Assembly (NCBI RefSeq): GCF_900115505.1
Contig: NZ_FOWQ01000003.1
Span: forward strand, 496,001-560,000
Reading direction: 5' to 3'
Source: Geodermatophilus dictyosporus
GTDB taxonomy: Bacteria > Actinomycetota > Actinomycetes > Mycobacteriales > Geodermatophilaceae
Length of the DNA stretch: 64,000 nucleotides
A program made the position numbers and the translations under genes. The notes below the pieces were generated by a model. It saw nothing but the letters and a program-made list of their open reading frames with translations, had not been told where the DNA came from and made no database searches. Of the stretch, positions 60,070 through 64,000 are shown in pieces (positions within the stretch are counted from its first letter, which is position 1; each line of letters opens with the position of its first letter).

Positions 60070-61715
60070 GCCAGGCATCCTCGTCCGCGCCGCAGGACCT
60101 CGACCTCCTGCCGCTGGCCGACCGGCTGCGGTGGCTGCTGGCCGTCCGCACCGGCCTGGTCGTGGCCCTGCCGCTGGCGGCCTGGCCGGTCACCCGGACG
60201 GCGGAGACGCTGCCCGTCGAGTACCTCGTGCTGCCCGGGGTGGCGCTGCTGGCGTTCGGGCTGCTGCTGCAGAAGCTGTCGGTCCGGGGTCGCCGGTGGG
60301 CGGTGCTGGCGATCACCGTGCCGGTCATCCTCGACGCGGTCCACCTCGGGTGGGCGCTCTACGTCACCGGGGGCATCGGCAGCCCCGTCGTCTACGTGAT
60401 CGTGCTGCACGTGCTGGCCGTCTCGCTGCTGGGCTCCTTCCGCAGCGGCCTGAAGCTGGCGCTGTGGCACTCCCTCGTCGTCATGTGCGTGCTCGAGGGC
60501 ATCACCACCGGCTCCCTGCCCGCGCGCGGCGTCGAGGGCTTCGACAAGGTCACCTACAGCGTCTTCCTCACCGTGGTGTGGGTGACCGCGGTGACCACCG
60601 CCGTCCTCGGCGCGGTCAACGAGCGCGAGCTGCGCCGCCGCCGCTACGACGAGGAGGCGCTGCGCCGACTGGCCGCGGCCCTGCACGAGGCCGAGAGCAC
60701 CACCGCGGTCGCCGAGGCGCTGCTCGACTTCACCGTCGACGCGGCCGACGCCGCGATCGCCGCGGTGCACTGCCACGTGCCCGCCGGCACGGCCGGGCCC
60801 GCCGTCGACCTGGCGCTGCGCCGGCGCGGGGACGGCGAGGTGGAGGTGCTGCGGGGCATCGGCGCGCCCGCCGAGGGCTCCCTGCTCGACGACGTCGGCC
60901 GGCGCGGCAGCACCTTCCTCGCCGCGATGGCCGCCCCCGACCCCTGGGTCGACGAGGTGCTCGACGGTGCCCGCCGCGTCGTGGCCATCCCGTTCGGGCT
61001 CGACGGCCAGGGCAACGGCGTGCTCACCTTCACCGACGACGCCCGCACCGGGTCGCGCATCCAGCAGCGCCGGGTGGGCGTGGCCGAGCAGGCGGTGGCC
61101 CACGCCGCGACCGCCTTCGCCCGCGTGGCGCTGCTCGAGCACCTGCAGCGCAGCGCGCTCACCGACGGCCTCACCGGGGTGTCCAACCGGCGGGCCTTCG
61201 ACGCCGCGCTGGACCGGGAGCTGTCGCTCGCCGCCCGCACCGACGCGCCGCTGGCGGTGCTGATCTTCGACCTCGACCACTTCAAGAAGCTCAACGACAC
61301 CTTCGGCCACCAGGCCGGCGACGACGTCCTGCGCGGCGTCGGCGCGGCGCTGCGGTCGAGCGCGCGCCTCGGCGACGTCGTCGCCCGTTACGGCGGCGAG
61401 GAGTTCGCCGTGGTCATGCCCGGCGCCGAGGCCGACGACGCCATCGCGTTCGCGCGGCGCATCCGCAGGGTCCTGGCCGACGTCGAGGCGCCGCGCACGA
61501 TCACCGCGAGCGTCGGCATCGCCTGCCACCGCGGGGCCGGGGTGCCCGCCGCCGACCTGCTCGGCGCCGCGGACACCGCCCTGTACGCCTCCAAGGCCGG
61601 TGGCCGCGACCAGGCCCGCATGGCCGGCGTCGAGGGGCCGGTCAGCGGGGTGGAGGTCGAGGACCCGGTCGTGCCGGTGCAGTACCCGTGGCAGGAGCCG
61701 GCCGCGGCGCGCTGA
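60066..61715 (+). CDS. Membrane-bound diguanylate cyclase (GAF-GGDEF)
   Basis: The 549-residue protein has about six N-terminal membrane helices (~25-185), a GAF-like domain (~200-370) and a C-terminal GGDEF domain. The active site is RYGGEEF (GGEEF at 443-447). RLGD at 434-437, five residues earlier, is a product-inhibition I-site, so it should make c-di-GMP under feedback control. It is translationally coupled (ATGA) to the surface-protein gene, linking c-di-GMP with the fibre locus. Confidence 0.95.
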   Translation: MSQASSSAPQDLDLLPLADRLRWLLAVRTGLVVALPLAAWPVTRTAETLPVEYLVLPGVALLAFGLLLQKLSVRGRRWAVLAITVPVILDAVHLGWALYVTGGIGSPVVYVIVLHVLAVSLLGSFRSGLKLALWHSLVVMCVLEGITTGSLPARGVEGFDKVTYSVFLTVVWVTAVTTAVLGAVNERELRRRRYDEEALRRLAAALHEAESTTAVAEALLDFTVDAADAAIAAVHCHVPAGTAGPAVDLALRRRGDGEVEVLRGIGAPAEGSLLDDVGRRGSTFLAAMAAPDPWVDEVLDGARRVVAIPFGLDGQGNGVLTFTDDARTGSRIQQRRVGVAEQAVAHAATAFARVALLEHLQRSALTDGLTGVSNRRAFDAALDRELSLAARTDAPLAVLIFDLDHFKKLNDTFGHQAGDDVLRGVGAALRSSARLGDVVARYGGEEFAVVMPGAEADDAIAFARRIRRVLADVEAPRTITASVGIACHRGAGVPAADLLGAADTALYASKAGGRDQARMAGVEGPVSGVEVEDPVVPVQYPWQEPAAAR

Positions 61716-61716
61716 C

Positions 61717-61737
61717 CCCCTCCCCTCGGGGGAGGGG
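61717..61737 (+). terminator. Hairpin terminator after the GGDEF gene
   Basis: CCCCTCCCC pairs with GGGGAGGGG across a 3-base loop (9 bp), starting two bases after the GGDEF stop. Confidence 0.7.
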
Positions 61738-62002
61738 TGTGCGGCCGGCCGCTCAAGTCGGCGCAGGGCGCGGCCGATGCTCCGGCGAGGACCCGCCACC
61801 GGGCGGGACCCGGCAGGAGGACGGCGATGAGACGGTCCAGGCGCGTGCGGCGGCTGCCGCGCCGCGCGCTGGCCGCCGTCGTCGGCGCGCTGGCGCTCCT
61901 GGCCCTCACGGTGCTGCTGCCCGGCGCCTCGGCGCGGTTCACCTCGGTGACCGGCAACCCGGCCGGCGCCTGGGCCACCGACGGGGTGGCGCCGCCGACC
62001 GG
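61727..62002 (+). repeat. 276-bp direct repeat, copy A (leader plus signal peptide)
   Basis: It matches 62903-63178 without gaps and with roughly nine differences by eye. It covers the promoter P3, the 5' leader, the ribosome site and the first ~59 codons of the secreted protein. Similarity ends abruptly after the shared residues APPTG. Confidence 0.9.
61752..61778 (+). promoter_or_regulatory. FliA/WhiG-like promoter P3
   Basis: CTCA (61752-61755) and GCCGAT (61773-61778) are separated by 17 bases, 48 bases upstream of ATG 61827. Confidence 0.6.
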
Positions 62003-62870
62003 ACTGACGGTGGTGCAGACCTGCACGCGGACCCCGATCGCGTTCCGCGGGGCCGCGGCGTCGACGAGCCAGTCACCGCTCGCCCTCAGCCCCCCGGCCC
62101 AGACCCAGCCGGGCGACGTCCTGGTGGCCCAGGTGGCCTACTACGGGACCTCGACGATCAGCGCGCCCGGCGACTGGACCCTCCTCTCCGCGGACACGAG
62201 CGGGACGTCCGTGACCTCCGCCGTCTTCCACAAGGTCGCCACGGGCAGCGAGGCACCCGCGGTCTTCAGCCGTCCGCCCTCCAGTCCCGGGGACATGGTG
62301 GGCGGGATCGTCGCCTACGGCGGGGTCGACCCGAGCAGCCCCGTCGCCGTGACCGGCAGGACCACGGGGACCGGCGAGACGGTGAACCTGCCGACGGTGA
62401 CGACGACGGTGAAGGACACGGTGCTCGTGTACTTCCTCGCCAAGTCGGGCGGACTGCTCCCGACGCCCGGGGCTCTGCAGGAACGCTGGCGGCTGAGCTC
62501 CGACAGCGAGGGCGCCACCGCGGCGGACGAGTCCTTCGTGGGACCGGGGACGACCCCGTCCCGCTCGTCCTCGACGCCCGGCTCCGCCACCGAGTACGTC
62601 GCCCACACGATCGCCCTGCGGCCCACCGCGCCCCAGGTCGGCGCGTCCCTGTCCTGGACGGCCAGCCCCAGCACCTGGGCGACCGGCTACCGCCTCGAGC
62701 GCAGCACCGCAGGTACGGCGCAGGCACCCCGGAGCATCACCCCGGTCGGCACGACGTCGACCACCGAGGGGCCGCTGGTCAACGGCACCGCGTACTCGTT
62801 CCGCCTGTGGGCCTACCGCGGCACCTGGACCTCCACCGTCGCCACCGCTCCGCTGACCCCTGCCTGCTGA
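61827..62870 (+). CDS. Secreted protein with variable middle and FnIII-like tail
   Basis: The protein has 347 residues from ATG 61827 with CAGGAGG upstream. The signal peptide is ALAAVVGALALLALTVLLPG followed by ASARFTSVTGNPAGAWATDG, resembling the SipW-dependent type. The middle (~60-270) is a Ser/Thr-rich beta domain (GDVLVAQVAYYGTSTISAPG). The last ~75 residues form a fibronectin-III-like unit with LSWTASPSTWATGYRLERS and GPLVNGTAYSFRLWAYRG. Head and tail are repeated in the next gene while the middle differs. It is a likely surface or matrix protein. Confidence 0.8.
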   Translation: MRRSRRVRRLPRRALAAVVGALALLALTVLLPGASARFTSVTGNPAGAWATDGVAPPTGLTVVQTCTRTPIAFRGAAASTSQSPLALSPPAQTQPGDVLVAQVAYYGTSTISAPGDWTLLSADTSGTSVTSAVFHKVATGSEAPAVFSRPPSSPGDMVGGIVAYGGVDPSSPVAVTGRTTGTGETVNLPTVTTTVKDTVLVYFLAKSGGLLPTPGALQERWRLSSDSEGATAADESFVGPGTTPSRSSSTPGSATEYVAHTIALRPTAPQVGASLSWTASPSTWATGYRLERSTAGTAQAPRSITPVGTTSTTEGPLVNGTAYSFRLWAYRGTWTSTVATAPLTPAC

Positions 62871-62895
62871 CGCCGCCCGTCGCCGTGCGCGCGTA

Positions 62896-62910
62896 CTCCC
62901 CCCGGGGGAG
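62896..62910 (+). terminator. Small hairpin after the secreted-protein gene
   Basis: CTCCCC pairs with GGGGAG over 6 bp around a 3-base loop, 25 bases after the stop. Confidence 0.5.
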
Positions 62911-63178
62911 GGGTGTGCGGCCGGCCGCTCAAGTCGGCGCGGGGCGCGGCCGATGCTCCGGCGAGGACCCGCCACCGGGCGGGACCCGGCAGGAGGACGG
63001 CGATGACACGGTCACGGTGCGCGCGGCGGCTGCCGCGCCGCGCGCTGGCCGCCGTCGTCGGCGCGCTGGCGCTCCTCGCCCTCACGGTGCTGCTGCCCGG
63101 CGCCTCGGCGCGGTTCACCTCGGTGACCGGCAACCCGGCCGGCGCCTGGGCCACCGACGGGGTGGCGCCGCCGACCGG
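62903..63178 (+). repeat. 276-bp direct repeat, copy B
   Basis: Second copy of the leader-plus-signal-peptide repeat, offset by 1176 bases from copy A. It carries promoter P4 and the first ~59 codons of the gene at 63003. Confidence 0.9.
62928..62954 (+). promoter_or_regulatory. FliA/WhiG-like promoter P4
   Basis: CTCA (62928-62931) and GCCGAT (62949-62954) are 17 bases apart, in the same place relative to the start codon as P3. Confidence 0.6.
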
Positions 63179-64000
63179 CTTCTCGGCGGCCCTGGCCTGC
63201 GCGACCACGCCCGTCGCCTTCCGCAGCGTGGCGACCGCCACCGGCACCGAGACGCTGACCCTCCCGGTGCCCACCGGCACGGTGGCCGGCGACCTGCTGC
63301 TGGTCCACATCGCCCACTCCTGGACCGGGGCGCCCTTCACCACGCCCGCCGGGTGGACCCACGTCCGCACCGACAACAGCGCGAACACGATCGTCTCCGC
63401 GCTCTACTGGAAGAAGGCCGCCACGGGGGAGGCGAGCGCGACGTTCAGCTACCCCCCGGGGAGCTCCGTCAAGATGGGCGGCGCCATGGCCGCCTACACC
63501 GGGGCGGACACCACCACGCCCGTCGACGACCACAGCGGCCAGGTCGGCACCGGTACGTCGGCCACCACCCCCGCGGTGACCACCGCGACCGCGGGCACCC
63601 TGGTGCTGCGGTTGATCAGCCACGCCGCCCAGCCCCACCCGGCGCCGACCGGCACGACCCCGCGGTGGAGCGTCGGCCCGGTGTCCGGCCTGGGCGGCTA
63701 CAGCGCGGGCGACGAGCAGGTCACCGGTGCCGGTCCGGTGTCCTCCCGGTCCTCGGCGTCGACCGGGACCTCGGCGGCCTGGGTGGGGCAGACCGTCGCG
63801 CTTCGGCGGGCCCCGGGCACGCCGCAGGCGGCCCTCTCCTGGACGGCCAGCCCCAGCACGTGGGCGAGCGGCTACCGCCTCGAGCGCCGCTCCGGCGCCA
63901 CGGTGCAGTCGGACCGGTCGATCACGCCGATCAGCACGACGTCCGCCACCGAGGGGCCGCTGGTCAACGGCACCTCGTACACGTTCCGCCTGTGGGCCCA
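63003..64000 (+). CDS. Secreted protein paralogue, cut by window end
   Basis: From ATG 63003 the frame is open to the end of the window (332 codons visible). The first ~59 residues are almost identical to those of the preceding gene (ALAAVVGALALLALTVLLPG). The middle is different (ACATTPVAFRSVATATGTET, GDLLLVHIAHSWTGAPFTTP). The FnIII-like tail returns with LSWTASPSTWASGYRLERR and GPLVNGTSYTFRLWA. It would be expected to end a few residues beyond the window. It is a tandem duplicate with an exchanged or strongly diverged central domain. Confidence 0.85.
   Translation, partial: MTRSRCARRLPRRALAAVVGALALLALTVLLPGASARFTSVTGNPAGAWATDGVAPPTGFSAALACATTPVAFRSVATATGTETLTLPVPTGTVAGDLLLVHIAHSWTGAPFTTPAGWTHVRTDNSANTIVSALYWKKAATGEASATFSYPPGSSVKMGGAMAAYTGADTTTPVDDHSGQVGTGTSATTPAVTTATAGTLVLRLISHAAQPHPAPTGTTPRWSVGPVSGLGGYSAGDEQVTGAGPVSSRSSASTGTSAAWVGQTVALRRAPGTPQAALSWTASPSTWASGYRLERRSGATVQSDRSITPISTTSATEGPLVNGTSYTFRLWA

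Noticed and set aside
58266..61799. A long minus-strand frame opposite the surface-protein operon
   Set aside because: Repetitive Gly/Val/Arg translation with no domain; the plus-strand genes are unambiguous.
61738..61826. Possible c-di-GMP riboswitch in the leader of the secreted-protein genes, suggested by the nearby GGDEF gene
   Set aside because: The GEMM core (GGCAAACC-type and tetraloop-receptor motifs) is not present. The conserved bases are better explained by the promoter boxes.

Overview
The window is very GC-rich, tightly packed and dominated by GTG/ATG starts behind GGAGG-type ribosome sites. It carries actinobacterial families: UdgX, an NDMA-dependent alcohol dehydrogenase, an ANTAR regulator, FprA, an MSMEG_6728-like protein, and a Glp/SepX cluster. 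Taken together this suggests a Geodermatophilaceae-type actinobacterium (Blastococcus, Modestobacter or Geodermatophilus). That placement is inference; no rRNA or marker gene was available to fix it.

Layout. 0-20 kb is chromosomal housekeeping: an MFS exporter cut by the window start, Ohr peroxidase, UdgX, a NatAB-like ABC exporter, a TPR protein, an SMP-30 lactonase, PEP carboxylase, a glycosyltransferase, an IMPase-like phosphatase, FprA, the DNA-repair pair Nei/photolyase, an alcohol dehydrogenase, a DMT exporter divergent from a MarR regulator across a clear palindrome, and methionine aminopeptidase. Four convergent gene pairs here end on one shared CTAG. 20-31.6 kb is a signalling island: a ~1600-residue hybrid kinase with an N-terminal CheB domain, a Crp/Fnr regulator, two more CheB proteins, a CheR-PAS-coiled-coil-PAS protein and a PAS-GAF-ANTAR regulator. 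No CheA, CheW, CheY or chemoreceptor is present.

31.6-41.3 kb is accessory DNA: two AraC paralogues, a PIN toxin/antitoxin pair, a lipid kinase, and a degraded ~3.3 kb element inserted at tRNA-Arg(CCT). That element has a 64-bp direct repeat at both ends, a frameshifted integrase, an excisionase-like HTH protein, an IS30-type transposase tail and other broken genes. 41.3-53.5 kb returns to core-like genes: Sir2, an MSMEG_6728-like protein fused to a PUA-like domain, a phosphotransferase/thioesterase/VOC operon, a YbaK-like protein, a CpaB-like SAF protein, an FmdB zinc ribbon, a CaiB/MatC-type pair and 5-formyl-THF cyclo-ligase. Two copies of a 59-bp palindromic repeat with compensatory stem changes lie at 13.2 and 44.0 kb.

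53.5-57.4 kb is galU-glp-rimJ-sepX, the actinobacterial cell-division/gephyrin cluster. 57.4-64 kb, after tRNA-Ala(CGC), is a surface-protein locus: two TasA-like secreted proteins, a SipW-like signal peptidase, a membrane diguanylate cyclase, and two tandem secreted proteins that share head and tail but differ in the middle. Four promoter-like sites of the form CTCA-N16/17-GCCGAT precede these genes. They match the FliA/WhiG (sigma-28) pattern and suggest the whole surface locus is expressed as a motility- or spore-linked regulon.
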